DNA from: Ceratorhiza oryzae-sativae
Taxonomy: Eukaryota > Basidiomycota > Agaricomycetes > Cantharellales > Ceratobasidiaceae
Assembly: GCA_030998015.1 (NCBI GenBank)
Contig: JARWMV010000239.1
Location: 868,001-932,000 of the forward strand
Direction: 5' to 3'
DNA: 64,000 nucleotides
Within the stretch, counting starts at the first letter, position 1; each line of letters opens with the position of its first letter. A program made the translations under genes and the position numbers. Positions 12,254-23,922 of the stretch are shown here, piece after piece. The notes beneath the pieces are model-generated. The model had not been told where the DNA came from and did not search any database. It was given only the letters and a program-made list of their open reading frames with translations.

Positions 12254-13653
12254 TCAACCTTTGGTAGCCTCGTCCTTTGACTTTTGCTCTCCATCCTTCG
12301 TATCTTGGACGAGCCCCGGGTCCCCTTTGCTTTCAAGTTTCTCTGCCTCTGCGGCCTCCCGGGCAAGACGAACCTCGCGGCCGCGCTTGTGACAGTACCA
12401 TAGTAACAACATCAAAACTGTGGAAAGTTTAGTTAAAATCCCCGGTTAGGGGAAGAGATACATACTGGAGACTCCGAGACTCATTAGCGCGTTCGTTCCC
12501 GCAAGCATGGGGAACTTGGTTCGCAAGAAAGTCAAGACGCTCCTCAAAATTGTAGCGATCCCGCCACCAGTTCCTAAGAAGTCTTTGATCTGAGCTGGCT
12601 TTGGCAAAGTACGGCTCTGGGCGCCCGTCTCGGGGTTGGTCTTGATAAACATGGACATTGGGTTTAGCTTGTTCACAAAGCTTGAGGGTTTCGGAGCCGA
12701 GGGGCCAGCGGCGCTCGCACCAGTAGGATCTCCTACGGTAGGGGCAGCTGCAGCTGCAGTCATGGCGGCAAACACGTCAGGAGGGATACCCAATGGAAGC
12801 GAGCGAATCAGTTTCTGGAACGATGGCGGAAGCGCGTTCCACTCCTTGGAGAGGTGTACGGAAGATGTGTCGAGGAACTACCAATAACGAGCTGGCATTG
12901 GTAAAAATATGCGGATAATAATAGGTATCTTACCTCAGTGAGGTCATTGTATGCTGTCGGAACGCCGTTGACTATATCCTTCAAAATCTGGGTAAACCTA
13001 TGGAGGAGCGCGCGGGTTACTGGGGTGGTAAAAGCAGTGCCCTTGCTTTTTGTCAGCATCGCCTTTGTTTAACCAGTGAACTGGGGCACAATACCTGTTT
13101 CCCTGCTTGCATGTCAAGGGAATCCAACACCTCGGCAAGTTCCTTCTTCTCCTTTGTTACTGCAGCAAAACGGTTCGTTGTAATATACGTTTGAACAACA
13201 TAGACGACATACGCTCCGGTTCCGATTCCACCGTACCGGTACTATTGGCTTCAGGTACTCCCTCCGTGGCGGGTGTGACGGGGGCTGACGTCGAAGGAGT
13301 AGACAGAGCACTATCCTGTCCATGAAGGTTCAGCACGGTTTCCTATAATATCTGCATGATCGTTCGTGCTTCACCTTCTTTGGAACACTGCTACTCGAAT
13401 CGGACCGACCAAGCGTCCCCCAACGTTTAAGCGTTTGTCCCCATGGTTCAGACTTCCTTTCTTTCTCCTTCTCCCATCCTGCCTTGGTCTCGTCGAATAT
13501 ACTGTCGATAGTAATTGAGGGGCTTGGGGGAGCAGGCGGTGGGGGCGATTTCTTGACGACATCCTCAAGAAACTCTTCATCCTTCTTGTCGAGAGCCGCC
13601 TCCTTCAAGGCTTGATTCTTCTTGTACCTTTTGTATGCGTAGTAAGGGATCAT
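12254..13653 (-). CDS. Unnamed membrane-anchored protein, apparent 1-base frameshift
   Basis: No family recognised. The spliced product starts MIPYYAYKRYKKNQALKEAA, a short hydrophobic start followed by charged helix. Then come KKSPPPPAPPSPSITID, KAGWEKEKERKSEPWGQTL, a Ser/Thr-rich linker, the candidate transmembrane stretch GGIGTGAYVVYVVQTYI, and the helix EKKELAEVLDSLDMQAGK. Next are a conserved-looking region (RALLHRFTQILKDIVNGVPTAYNDL; LSKEWNALPPSFQKLIRSLPLG), an Ala-rich linker, NPMSMFIKTNPETG, and a C-terminal hydrophobic segment MSLGVSVLMLLLWYCHKRG with a basic-acidic tail ending DEATKG. The linker and first transmembrane stretch are in different frames around 13229-13236, consistent with one lost base. 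It is divergent from VPS8, 102 bp away. Membrane location is inference. Confidence 0.7.
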
Positions 13654-13755
13654 CGTGGCTTAAAGAGAGAGGTGGTAAGGTGACGACATCTCATATTTGG
13701 GTTGAGGAGCGGGTTAGAGCCGGGCGCTTGTCGAATACAACACTTTGACACTCCC

Positions 13756-16700
13756 ATGCATCACCCTCCTCGTTCACCGTCCGTCAAATCTCAGAGCACA
13801 GCGCGCGGCATTGCTCGCATCGAAAAAGGTGACCCGGAATCAGAAGAGAACGATCGATCTTCTGTGGGTGATGCACATGACGAGCGCGATTATTCGACGC
13901 GTATGGATGAAATCTTAGGAGACGATGAAGCAGAACAGGGCAGCGACGAGGAAATGTTTACCTATGCTGGGGTAGACGCCCCCGCCGAAAAATCAGGAGA
14001 TTATAGTTCACAAATGCATGACATACTTGGTCCCGACTTTGAGGATGAGCTAGAGGGCAGGGAAGTTGAGGCGGAGCTCTCACGCTTCGACGACTCGGAT
14101 GAATTTGACAACCGAGATATTCCAGAAAAAGCAGAAGTAAGTGTCAAATTAATAGAAACGATGCTAGGAACACCTAAATTGTATTTTAGCAGTTGGGGTC
14201 CCAAGAAATACCAACAATATCGCTTCTTGAAACTCCACCACGCATATCTTCGCCTACCCCCCAGGATTCTCTCAAACGCCCTGCATACCTTCATCCTACC
14301 GTCTCTCGTCTCCGCTCTTTTGTTCCACAAGAGCGCCCCTCGCCAGCGTCCAATGCGAGTTTTGCGAGCCAACGGTCGGCCAATGCTTTAGGTGCACCTT
14401 CGGCAGCTGCCTCTCATTTTTCGGCCATATCTCGCTCTTCGTCAATATCTCGGCTCTCCGAAGGAACTAGCAAGCCTACCCGTGATGCATTTCGTTGGAC
14501 TAGTCTACATACTGCGAGTAGCCTCACCCACCCCTCCTCTTCTCTCTATGGCCCTGCAACTGTCTTGGCGGCAAACGGATTACTTTGCATCGGAACCTCG
14601 TCGTCTCGGGTGTTGGTTTTCGACTTCCGCCAACAGCTCAAGCACGTTATAACTCCACCGACCAACTTAGTCCCCCTCCCTGGTCCTGTCACTGCCGTAG
14701 CACTATCCACAGATCACACATTCGTGGCTGTTGGGCATGCTCAAGGCCATATATTCTTGTACGATCTTTCTCGATCTCAGGCCCCTGTTCGTTCCGTCAT
14801 TCCTGTTGCGCTCAAGGCCGTACTGGCTGGTCGCAAAGAAGGGCATCTTGCCGGCACTCCGGTGACTCATGTCGGATTTGTCGGAGCAAGGCACACTGCC
14901 ATTGTGAGCGCAGATTCAACAGGGCTTGCTTTTTACCACAGTCTAGGAAAGGTTCTATTTGTTGAAGCAAGCGACGTGGTTCGCATCTTAGGAAAATATC
15001 CTGGGCCGGGCGAAGGACCTGTTGGGCCCGCACCAGAAGCCCCTCTGCGTGCAGACACCAAAGGCAAAGGGAAGGCAGTTGACCATCCTGTCAGCAAATC
15101 CACAGCTACCACGAATAATCTTACCATCGCATCCTTACCGCTGGGCACTATCCCGCATTCCACGGATTCATATTTGATACAAGCTCTCATCATACCGGCG
15201 AAGGTGATTATCGTCGGCCTAAAGCCAACCCCCAAAACATGGCTACGAAGGCACAATCCTAACCAGAACAGTACTTCAAAAAACGAGCCACTTCTTGCTT
15301 GGTTCCCTGCCTATGCGCCCTCAGAGGACCCCAATAAGCAGAATAGCCGGAAAGACAAGCATCTGGTGGTAACGCCCCCGACACTGGTTTACACTTGGGG
15401 CTATAAGTTACATTTCATCCGTGTCAAAGAAGAGCGTGTCACACAACGCGTAAGAGACGAGAAGAGCGGCAAGGTTCGAGGTATCGAAGTTGGGAGCCTC
15501 GCTTTTGAAGAACCTGATGCGATCGAGTTTGGTGCGGATGGTGGGGTTCGAGCGCTGCAGTGGCTCAACGTTCAGGTTCGCATAAAATTGATCTACTTGT
15601 ATTTGCGCTAACGGCTCGCCCGCCTAGCAACTTCTCGTGGTGACCCGGGCAGCTCTGTTCGTATATGATGTACAAAGCCGAGAGCAGCTGGAGCGATTCG
15701 ACCTTGACTCAAGCTGGATTCAGTCATTGGGAGCTGGCGCTGGGCTCTCACTTGGATCTATATCCCATAGTGTCAAGGTGTACAAGGGTAAAACATTTCT
15801 GTTGGTAAGTTTGACCTATATGGCTACATGAGACAGTAACATTTTAGCTCTGTAGGGGCAACATGAAATACGTGTGGGGACACTGCTTTCGTGGGCGGAC
15901 CATATCCTCAATTTCGTCAAAGCTGGCGATTTTCTATCTTCTATCAACCTTGCACGGGACTACTATACATCAACCGCACCCGGGAGCACATATGGACTTC
16001 CTCCAGATCCCAAACCCGTTGTTGGCGCCAAGCTGCTGGAGCTAATGACCTCATCTGCCCAATTCGCTTTCTCAGAGCAGCGCATGCGTGATGGTAGTGG
16101 CGCCAACACCGATCCAATGCTTTACCCTGGTCTTGTAGAAGCTTGTGCGCGAGCATGTGCTGCAATGGGCGACATGAGCTTCCTATACGACGACTTGTGG
16201 GAGGATTATGCTGAACATGGGATCGGATCTATTTTCCTCGAGACTATTCAACCACTTGTACTGGATGGTATCGTACCGTCCAATGTCCCTCCTGTCATCG
16301 CCCAGCGTCTCGTGATGCACTGTGATGAAAAGAAGGAATACGCACAAGCCGAGAAGTTGATATGGCATATCGACCCCGACTGTATTGATGTTCACCATGC
16401 AGTCGGATTATGCAAGCGGCAGGCTTTATATGATGCCCTTGTCTACGTATACAATGCTGGGCTGCGCGACTATATCTCACCGATTGTCGAGTTTCTCTCG
16501 CTGATTCGCGAGATCCAAAAGCGGCGAAAGGAGGAGGCTGGCTCTGAGGCTCTTGCAGTATACCTCGAAGACGCCGTGCCCAACGCATACAAGGTGTACG
16601 ATTACCTCGGCAGCGTCCTATGTGGAATTGCGTATCCGTCCAAACGTCGGATCGACAACGGGGCGGACCAAGCCAAGGCGGATGTATACGCATTTCTGTG

Positions 16701-18471
16701 CTTTGGAAGATCCAGTACGTGGGCAGGCAAGTTCGTATTGACGGCGGAAGACGAAGGTGGAAACGAGCCTCCCTATCCCTACCTTAGACAACTACTTCGA
16801 TTTGACGCCGAAGCGCTGTTGAATGCCCTGGATCTTGCCTTTGAAGACTCTTACCTGAACACGCAGCACGAGAAAGTTAGCAGACAAGTTATTATCAACA
16901 TACTCATGGATATGCTAGCAGCGCCCCGGAACTCGCACATGATGCCGTTGCCCGAGAGTGCGCTTAGCTTTATTCGAATATTCATCGCTCGCAATGTCCC
17001 AAAATATACCCAGTTTATCCACATCTCACCCACTGCCCTGCACCGTTTGCTTATCGCTCTTGCTATGGATCCAGATCCAGAGACATGTGAGGATCGACAA
17101 CTAGCCGCCGAATTCTTGCTGTCTATATATAATCCTTCAGGCGAACAAGAACTACACGAATATTTTCAACGAGCGGGTTTCTTTCGCATCCTACGCTCCA
17201 TGTACCGCTCGGAGAAGCAGTGGACATTGCTCGCAGAAGCATACCTGCAGGATCCTACTGTCGGCCCGCAAGATTTGTTTACAAACCTGGGCGAGATACT
17301 TAATAGGACGAAGGGTGAAGCTGAATTTCGAAATATCATCGGAGCACTCGAGAATTTTTTGGTGCCTCTGCTTCAACTTGGTTTGATTTCTACTGCCTAC
17401 ATGCTGGACAAGTTTGCTCCAGAGCTTCATAGTTCAGCCATGGCAAATCTTCAGGCTGAGCATCTCCGTTTCAAGTATCTCCGTGCACTCGTTCAACCCC
17501 ACTTGGCTTGGGATGGGGAGGACGACGACCTCGAACATACAATTCCACCTCCCCCAAAACATCTGGAGGCGGAGCTTCAGCGGGAGTATCTGGCTTTAAT
17601 GTGTCGCGAAGAACCCGAAGCTATCCTACCGCTATTACAATCCGATTCGGGACCTGCCTTTGGCGCAGATCAAGTGGTCGAGGTCTGTACCGAGCGCAAG
17701 CTATTCGATGTCATTGTCTGGATCGTCGACCGCGATAGCGGCACCCTTCCTGCCATCCAACGCTTAGAACAATTCGAACAAATACAATCCGCCGAACTCG
17801 TTCAATGGTTATCTATGGGTGATAACGACCCTTATAATGAAAACTATCCAAATGAAGTTGTCGACAGGTTAAAAGCCCTTGGGAAGATGGGCGTGGGTTT
17901 GTGCGAAAAGGACAAGCGCGAAGTGCTCTGGTTCCAACTATTGCGCTCTCAAATCCGTACAGTGCAGAACGCTGTATCAGTAGGGTCAACCGATCTTGCA
18001 CGTTCTCAGCGACTCATCAACGAATTGCGTTCGATCATTCAAACAACTTTCTCTGCCTTGACGGCTCAGTCTTCTTCGGAGCAACTCTCGTTCCCTCGAT
18101 TGTTCCGGCGTTTACTCGATACCAGCCAGGATGGGATACTCCCCACAAAGAACACATACACCGAGTTCCGTCTGATCTTGACTGGGATGTTGGAAACATA
18201 TCGCGCAGAGGGCGATGTTTTAGGCATTACCAAACGCTTGATGGAACAAGACCTATTCGAAGTTATGCAGGAACATATCCTTGCTCGGCAGCGAGGCTGG
18301 AAAAGCAACCTACCTATTTGCGCCGGATGTAGTGTTGAGTTGAAGGGGGCCGCATCCTCGGACGACCGAGCTACAAACAATGTGGACACACCAAATCGTG
18401 GTCCGTTTGTACTCATGGCTTCGGGTGCCGCATATCATCAATCATGTGCTCCGATTCCAATCAATTCTTAA
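13756..18471 (+). CDS. VPS8: Vacuolar protein sorting-associated protein 8 (CORVET subunit)
   Basis: CORVET tethering subunit that recognises Rab5/Vps21 on early endosomes. Four exons, 13756-14136, 14190-15575, 15628-15804 and 15856-18471, give about 1519 residues. The first 130 residues are acidic and disordered (DDEAEQGSDEEMFTY), then Ser-rich sequence, then a beta-propeller region (GPATVLAANGLLCIGTSSS, HTFVAVGHAQGHIFLYDL, PVTHVGFVG), then a long alpha-solenoid starting near VGTLLSWADHILNFVKAGDF. The C-terminus has a CAGC and a YHQSC, as in the RING-like end of Vps8, but it stops before a full zinc-binding set. Frame is intact. The start ATG at 13756 is the first in frame. It is tail-to-tail with FGAM synthase, the two stops being about 50 bp apart. 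Confidence 0.92.
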
Positions 18472-18520
18472 CACTTGTTCCAACGATTTAATGTACATCT
18501 GTTTTTACGTCTAAACATAT

Positions 18521-21500
18521 CTATTCACACCATTCTCGCGCGCTCAAAAATAAGCGATACCAAGGCCCAACTTTCCAGCTTGCTATAGATGCGGGATACC
18601 AACTATTGCTCTCAAGTGTCACAACCCGCTCCGGGTGGGGCATGAGGGCAAGTACACGTCCATCTGGTGTCTGGACTCCTGCGATTCCCCCTGGGCTACC
18701 GTTGGGGTTTGCTGGGTACTTTTCGGTAGGCTTGCCACTCGAATCGACGTATCGTAGAGCCACTAGACCATCATTGATATGGCCGGACGAACCGGCTTCG
18801 AAAGACACCCGACCCTCTCCGTGTGCAACAGCAACAGGAAGTTTTGATCCGCGCATATGCCTCAAGAACACCGAGCTCGCGACCTGTGGAGTATCCTCAA
18901 CGCCTAGCATGCAGACACGTCCTTCAAAACGTTCACTTCGATTGGGTTTGAATTGTGGCCAGTCCTTCGCGCCAGGGATAATGGATTTTAGATGACTGAA
19001 CAGCTGGCAGCCATTGCATACGGCTAAAGCAAACGTGTCCTTGCGAGCAAAGAAATTTGTGAACTGTTGTCGAGCACCATCATGGAGGAGGACGGACTTG
19101 GCCCAGCCATTGCCCGCTCCCAAAACATCACCATACGAGAATCCACCGCACGCCGCGACTCCTCGGAACGATGAAAGATCAACGCGACCTGCAATGATGT
19201 CGGACATGTGAACATCGATAGCGGTGAATCCTGCTGCTGCAAACACCCAAGCCATCTCAATTTGGCCGTTGACACCTTGTTCTCTGAGAATAGCGACTTT
19301 TGGACCCGATCCGGGGGTGAGGGACGGAGTCGGTTCAGAGAATGAAATATCATAGAATAGTCCAAGCTCGGTCCCATCCTCGATCGTTGAATATTCTTCA
19401 TCCGCTCCCAGAGGATTATCACGAAGCCGTTGCAGTTTATAAGAGGTTTCGGCCCACGCCAACTGTAGCTCAGAGCGTGTAGAAGAGTAAACAGTCTGGG
19501 TTCGATAGTTGAGGGAAATATTTTGGGATCGCGTATCGACCATCCCTAGCCTGTGCACAAGTTTCCCTTCAACATTGTGCTGGGCGAGGATGTCTGAGAA
19601 GCGCTCAAAATCGCTCTCTCGGATTTGGAAGACGGCACCGAGTTCTTCGTTGAAGAGAGCTGAAACCAAGTGGGTTTCTCCGGGAGCTATATCATCAAGA
19701 GAAGCGCTAAATCCTGTCCGGCCAGCAAAGCTCATTTCGACCAATGTAGTAAACAGTCCACCATCGGAACGATCGTGATAAGCTAGCACGAGCTCAGGAG
19801 AAGTGGCCTTGAAAACACGGCAGGCTTCAAAGAACCCCTTAAGCAAGGCAGGGTTTTCTACATCTGGCGTTTCATCTCCGATTTGTGCATATACCTGCGC
19901 CAAAGCCGACCCCCCAAGCCTTTGCTTTCCATTACTAAGATCGACGAAAACGAGAATGGTTGGTTCAACGAGGTCTTTACGAATTGTGGGTGTCCAAGTT
20001 GCACGGATGTTGTCCACGGGAGCAAATGCAGTTACGATCAGCGAGAGTGGCGCGGAAACATCCATGTTCTCCTCCCCCTTTCTCCATTTCATTGACATAG
20101 ACATTGAATCTTTTCCAACGGGAATTCCGACCCCCAGAGCTGGACACAAATCGAGCCCAACCGCTTGAACCGCAGCATACAATGCAGCACCTTGACCTGT
20201 TCGTGATGCAGCGCACATCCAGTTGGCACTTAGCTTGACGCGAGAAATGTTTTCAATAGATGCAGCGGCAAGGTTCGTCAACGACTCAGCAATCGCCATT
20301 CTCGCAGAAGCAGCGGGATTTCGGATAGCAGTGGGAGTCCTCTCTCCCATAGCCATAGCTTCGCCAGTGAGCACATCGAACCCATACGATGTACGAGTCA
20401 CAGCGACATCAGAAACTGGAGTCTGCCATGGGCCAACCATTTGATCTCTCGTAACAAGCCCAGTAATCGTTCGATCCCCAATAGTAATGAGGAATGACTT
20501 GGATCCTACGGATGGGAGTCGAAGTATTCGCCCAACGGCATCCCCGATTCTCCCGGTCAAATCTGAAGAGGCAGAATGTTTCGCTAGGGAGGTATCGAAA
20601 TCGGACGGTTCGAGGGAGCTGTGAGTATCACTGCGAGACATCTTGGGGGGCTTGCCGAACAGCGTGGACATATGAAGATCGATGATATTGTTTCCAAAAA
20701 GCCGGTCTGTAACCAGCAGCCTCTGTTCCTCAGTCGCCACTCCAACGACGGCGTAAGGGCACCTTTCCCTTTGGGCGATACTTTCGAACTCCGGTAAATC
20801 AGCTTGTTTGACCCCGAGAACATAACGCTCCTGAGACTCGTTGCACCATATTTCCATAGGCGACATGGCTCCATCCGCGACAAGCACGTCACGAATCTCA
20901 ATACGAGCACCAAGATCAGAGTCATGCACAAGCTCTGGGAGTGCATTCGAGAGGCCTCCCGCACCTACGTCGTGAATGGACAAGATGGGGTTCGAGTCAC
21001 CCCGTGCGACGCATGCATCGATAACTTGTTGGCAGCGACGTTGCATCTCTGGGTTGTCTCTCTGAACCGAGGCGAAGTCGAGTTCTACAGAGCTTGCACC
21101 CGAAGCTAGCGACGAAGCCGCACCTCCCCCGAGCCCAATGAGCATACCAGGTCCACCTAAAACTATTAGAGCCGCGCCAGGTAGGACTCCAGTCTTGAGC
21201 GCGAACCTAGGGCGAACGTTCCCATACCCGCCCGCAATCATAATCGGTTTATGGTATCCCCAGGAATGGTCGCCCACTTGTTGTGAAAATGTCCTGAAGT
21301 ACCCGGCCAAGCCAGGACGCCCGAACTCGTTGTTAAACGCGCTTGCCCCGAGGGGTGCCTCGATCATAATATCAAGGGACGAGGCTATATGCGACGGATA
21401 CCCGAAGTCTGCTTCCCAAGGTTGAACGAAGCCTGGGATACGCAAGTCCGAGACTGAGAAACCAGCTAGTCCTGCTTTAGGTTTTGATCCTCGTCCAACT

Positions 21501-22558
21501 GCACCTTCATCTCGGATTTCCCCACCTGACCCCGTCGCCGCACCAGGGAAAGGTGAGACAGCGGTTGGATGATTGTGGGTTTCAACCTTGATCAACATCG
21601 GAACATCTTCCACCTCGGATATGTACTGTCCTCCAGGCTCGACGGCAAAGCGTGGTGAGGGAGAGCCTTTGAGGACTGCAGCATTGTCAGAGTAGGCTGA
21701 GATGGTATTGGCACCACTGATACGTTCTGTATTGCGAATCATCTGGAAGAGAGAATAATCCTGCTTCTTTCCGTCGATTGTCCAGTCGGCGTTGAAAATT
21801 TTGTGCCTACAGTGTTCCGAGTTAACCTGTGCGAACATAAAGAGTTCGGCATCGGTAGGATTACGGGCGAGCGGGTTTGCGCCATCGACAAAGGCGTCAG
21901 CAAGGTAATTGATTTCATCGTTTGCCAGTGCCAGGCCAAGGTCTTTGTTGGCTTTGGCCAAAGTTTTTCGAGCATCAGAACCAGCTTTGACTGCTCCGAC
22001 TAGGTCGACAGTACGCAAAACTCCAGGCGCATGCTCGATAAAAACATCACCGAATTCGGGCGGTTTAAATGATAACGTTTGAGTCATCCGATCGTGGAGT
22101 AGATGGGAAAGAGGCTTGATGACATCGGCCGAAAGCTTTTGTCCATCCAGAGTGCGAAACACGAAGGCAATGCCGCGCTCAAGTCGAGCGACGTGTTTAT
22201 CAAGTTGGCACATGTGGGCAATATCTGTTGCCTTGCTCGACCAGGGTGAGATGGAACCAGGTCTTGGGTAGACGTAGAAGACTGTGATATTGGGAGATAT
22301 TTCTTTGGGGGACGATACCGCCACGCGGGTTTCTGGGTTTGCTATATCGTCGCCATATAGGAGCAAAGCGTCCAAGATTTGTCGCTCGGACGAAGATTTG
22401 TCGATCAACGCTTTCTCTTCCGCAGGACCCTTAGGTTTGACAAAGTGAAGATAAACCGCGTCTATACCCTCGAGTAGAGGTATGTGCTTTCGCGCAGACT
22501 GGAGGGTCCCGGCAAGTCGGATTGAGGAATATGGTGATGAGCCTTGAAGGATAATCAT
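18521..22558 (-). CDS. ADE6: Phosphoribosylformylglycinamidine synthase (FGAM synthase)
   Basis: Fourth step of de novo purine synthesis: glutamine- and ATP-dependent conversion of FGAR to FGAM. It is a single uninterrupted exon of about 1345 residues, the usual length of the large eukaryotic PurL. Visible in order: N-terminal domain, linker with [23 protein letters not shown], the ATP-binding [21 protein letters not shown] motif region, the second AIRS-like half ([20 protein letters not shown]), and the C-terminal glutamine amidotransferase with [29 protein letters not shown], nucleophile in AVCNGCQL, and the MPHPER end of the triad. The ATG at 22558 ([12 protein letters not shown]) is the first in frame. 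ADE6 is the S. cerevisiae name. Confidence 0.96.
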   Translation of the reverse strand: MIILQGSSPYSSIRLAGTLQSARKHIPLLEGIDAVYLHFVKPKGPAEEKALIDKSSSERQILDALLLYGDDIANPETRVAVSSPKEISPNITVFYVYPRPGSISPWSSKATDIAHMCQLDKHVARLERGIAFVFRTLDGQKLSADVIKPLSHLLHDRMTQTLSFKPPEFGDVFIEHAPGVLRTVDLVGAVKAGSDARKTLAKANKDLGLALANDEINYLADAFVDGANPLARNPTDAELFMFAQVNSEHCRHKIFNADWTIDGKKQDYSLFQMIRNTERISGANTISAYSDNAAVLKGSPSPRFAVEPGGQYISEVEDVPMLIKVETHNHPTAVSPFPGAATGSGGEIRDEGAVGRGSKPKAGLAGFSVSDLRIPGFVQPWEADFGYPSHIASSLDIMIEAPLGASAFNNEFGRPGLAGYFRTFSQQVGDHSWGYHKPIMIAGGYGNVRPRFALKTGVLPGAALIVLGGPGMLIGLGGGAASSLASGASSVELDFASVQRDNPEMQRRCQQVIDACVARGDSNPILSIHDVGAGGLSNALPELVHDSDLGARIEIRDVLVADGAMSPMEIWCNESQERYVLGVKQADLPEFESIAQRERCPYAVVGVATEEQRLLVTDRLFGNNIIDLHMSTLFGKPPKMSRSDTHSSLEPSDFDTSLAKHSASSDLTGRIGDAVGRILRLPSVGSKSFLITIGDRTITGLVTRDQMVGPWQTPVSDVAVTRTSYGFDVLTGEAMAMGERTPTAIRNPAASARMAIAESLTNLAAASIENISRVKLSANWMCAASRTGQGAALYAAVQAVGLDLCPALGVGIPVGKDSMSMSMKWRKGEENMDVSAPLSLIVTAFAPVDNIRATWTPTIRKDLVEPTILVFVDLSNGKQRLGGSALAQVYAQIGDETPDVENPALLKGFFEACRVFKATSPELVLAYHDRSDGGLFTTLVEMSFAGRTGFSASLDDIAPGETHLVSALFNEELGAVFQIRESDFERFSDILAQHNVEGKLVHRLGMVDTRSQNISLNYRTQTVYSSTRSELQLAWAETSYKLQRLRDNPLGADEEYSTIEDGTELGLFYDISFSEPTPSLTPGSGPKVAILREQGVNGQIEMAWVFAAAGFTAIDVHMSDIIAGRVDLSSFRGVAACGGFSYGDVLGAGNGWAKSVLLHDGARQQFTNFFARKDTFALAVCNGCQLFSHLKSIIPGAKDWPQFKPNRSERFEGRVCMLGVEDTPQVASSVFLRHMRGSKLPVAVAHGEGRVSFEAGSSGHINDGLVALRYVDSSGKPTEKYPANPNGSPGGIAGVQTPDGRVLALMPHPERVVTLESNSWYPASIASWKVGPWYRLFLSAREWCE

Positions 22559-22795
22559 TCTGGATGTTCGTTGCCCAGTTCCAATCAGTGTATGCACTCC
22601 AGCTTGTTCACTAACTCACCTATGTATGAATTCTCAACTAGCAATGTGGTCGACCGACAAGGGACTGAGAACCAGATAGGGGTAAACTGAAAGTTGCGAA
22701 CTCCAGATCACCAAACAGAACCAAATTAATTTTTCAAAAATTTGATCGATCAAGGACAAATCCGGAAGCAGCTGAAAAGACAGCGAATCAAAGAG

Positions 22796-23757
22796 CTAAA
22801 ATGCAACTACTTTAGGTTTGGAGGCCGCAGAGCGCTTTGAGGGAACGCCATTCACAAGGGATGGGTTTGAGGCAGCGCCTACATCCTTTCGTGCTGCCAG
22901 TGCTCGATATCGCTCGGATTTCTCTTCTCGATCTACGGCAGCATGCCTTCGTTTGAGACTGTGAAAATCATCTTCATCGGCGCCTCCCATGTGCTGCCCA
23001 CTAAAATATACATCCTGAGCCAGTTCTGAATGAAAGCATGCGGATTAGATGTACTCGTTCAAGAAAAATGGCTACTTACCCGGTTTTCGAAGTTGACAAT
23101 TTCTGGCTAGATGGTCTGTTTGCCCGCACAGCTTGCAGGAGCCCCCGTTTGGGTATATCCCTCGCCCAACATTCTTGGGACAAGATGAAGCAAGGTGACC
23201 CTTTTGCGAACACACAAAGCAGGATGCATAAGGTAGTGGATTTTTTGGATTTTCTGGCTGTCTGCACCTCGAAAGCGAGTGCTTTTTTGAACCACACCTG
23301 TACAGATTTACTTAGGGTAGAGATGGTGACAATGAACTGATGAAACGCACCTATAACACACTCCCATCGCTTCCTGGGGCAACCCATCGTCGTCTAGGGT
23401 GCTTGACTTCGGGCAGTCCTTGGCAGCATGTCCTGTTTCTCGGCACGCAAAGCATATTGTTCCAGCTTGTCTTTGCTCAATCCGTCGGAGGCGCCGAGCC
23501 TCAGACGAGTGCTTGCGATCAATTTCATCTATCAATTAATAAGTCTGAATACTAGCCACGGGTAACCCATCCAATACGATACCTTTTAACAGTCTCGTTT
23601 TCGTTGCCTTATGCGCTCGCTTGTTACTTGGCCCTGCCTGTGGTGCCTCGGGCTTCTTACCCAGGCTTTCCGCAGCTTGCTGTTTCGAACTTGCGTCGTT
23701 TCCGAAGCCAGCTTCAAGGTAAGTACGCTTGCGGCCAGTATTTGTGTACCTCGTCAT
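22796..23757 (-). CDS. CCHC zinc-knuckle protein (ZCCHC9-like)
   Basis: Probable nucleolar RNA-binding protein of the ZCCHC9 type. After a basic N-terminus (MTRYTNTGRKRTYLEAGFG) come RHSSEARRLRRIEQRQ-like sequence and four zinc knuckles: CFACRETGHAAKDC, one starting CYRCG and continuing KHSLSRC, CFVCSQKGHLASSC, and CKLCGQTDHLARNC. Spacing CX2CX4HX4C is kept in those read. The C-terminus carries DDFHSLKRRHAAVDREEK and a basic end KPKVVAF. The knuckles are spread over several exons with short introns. It is tandem with FGAM synthase (same strand, 237 bp) and divergent from RAD21 (165 bp). Family assignment is good; RNA target unknown. Confidence 0.88.
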
Positions 23758-23922
23758 GGTCTCGGTTTAGGATAGCAATTGGTCATGTGACAGTTCGCGA
23801 TTGTTGTTCCATGATCTAAGCGCCGATGTGTTGAATAGGACTCCATCCCCTTTCGAAAGCCCTGCCCTCCAACATATTTTCTTGAATTTCTTGGACAGAT
23901 ATTGACATTTTGAAGGAAAGCG

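Noticed and set aside
20990..21010. B-box-like GGGTTCGAGTC in FGAM synthase
   Set aside because: It lies inside an intact coding region and no cloverleaf can be drawn.
22556..22597. Longer FGAM synthase N-terminus beginning MHTLIGTG
   Set aside because: The first codon there is GTG; the first true ATG gives MIILQGSS at 22558.
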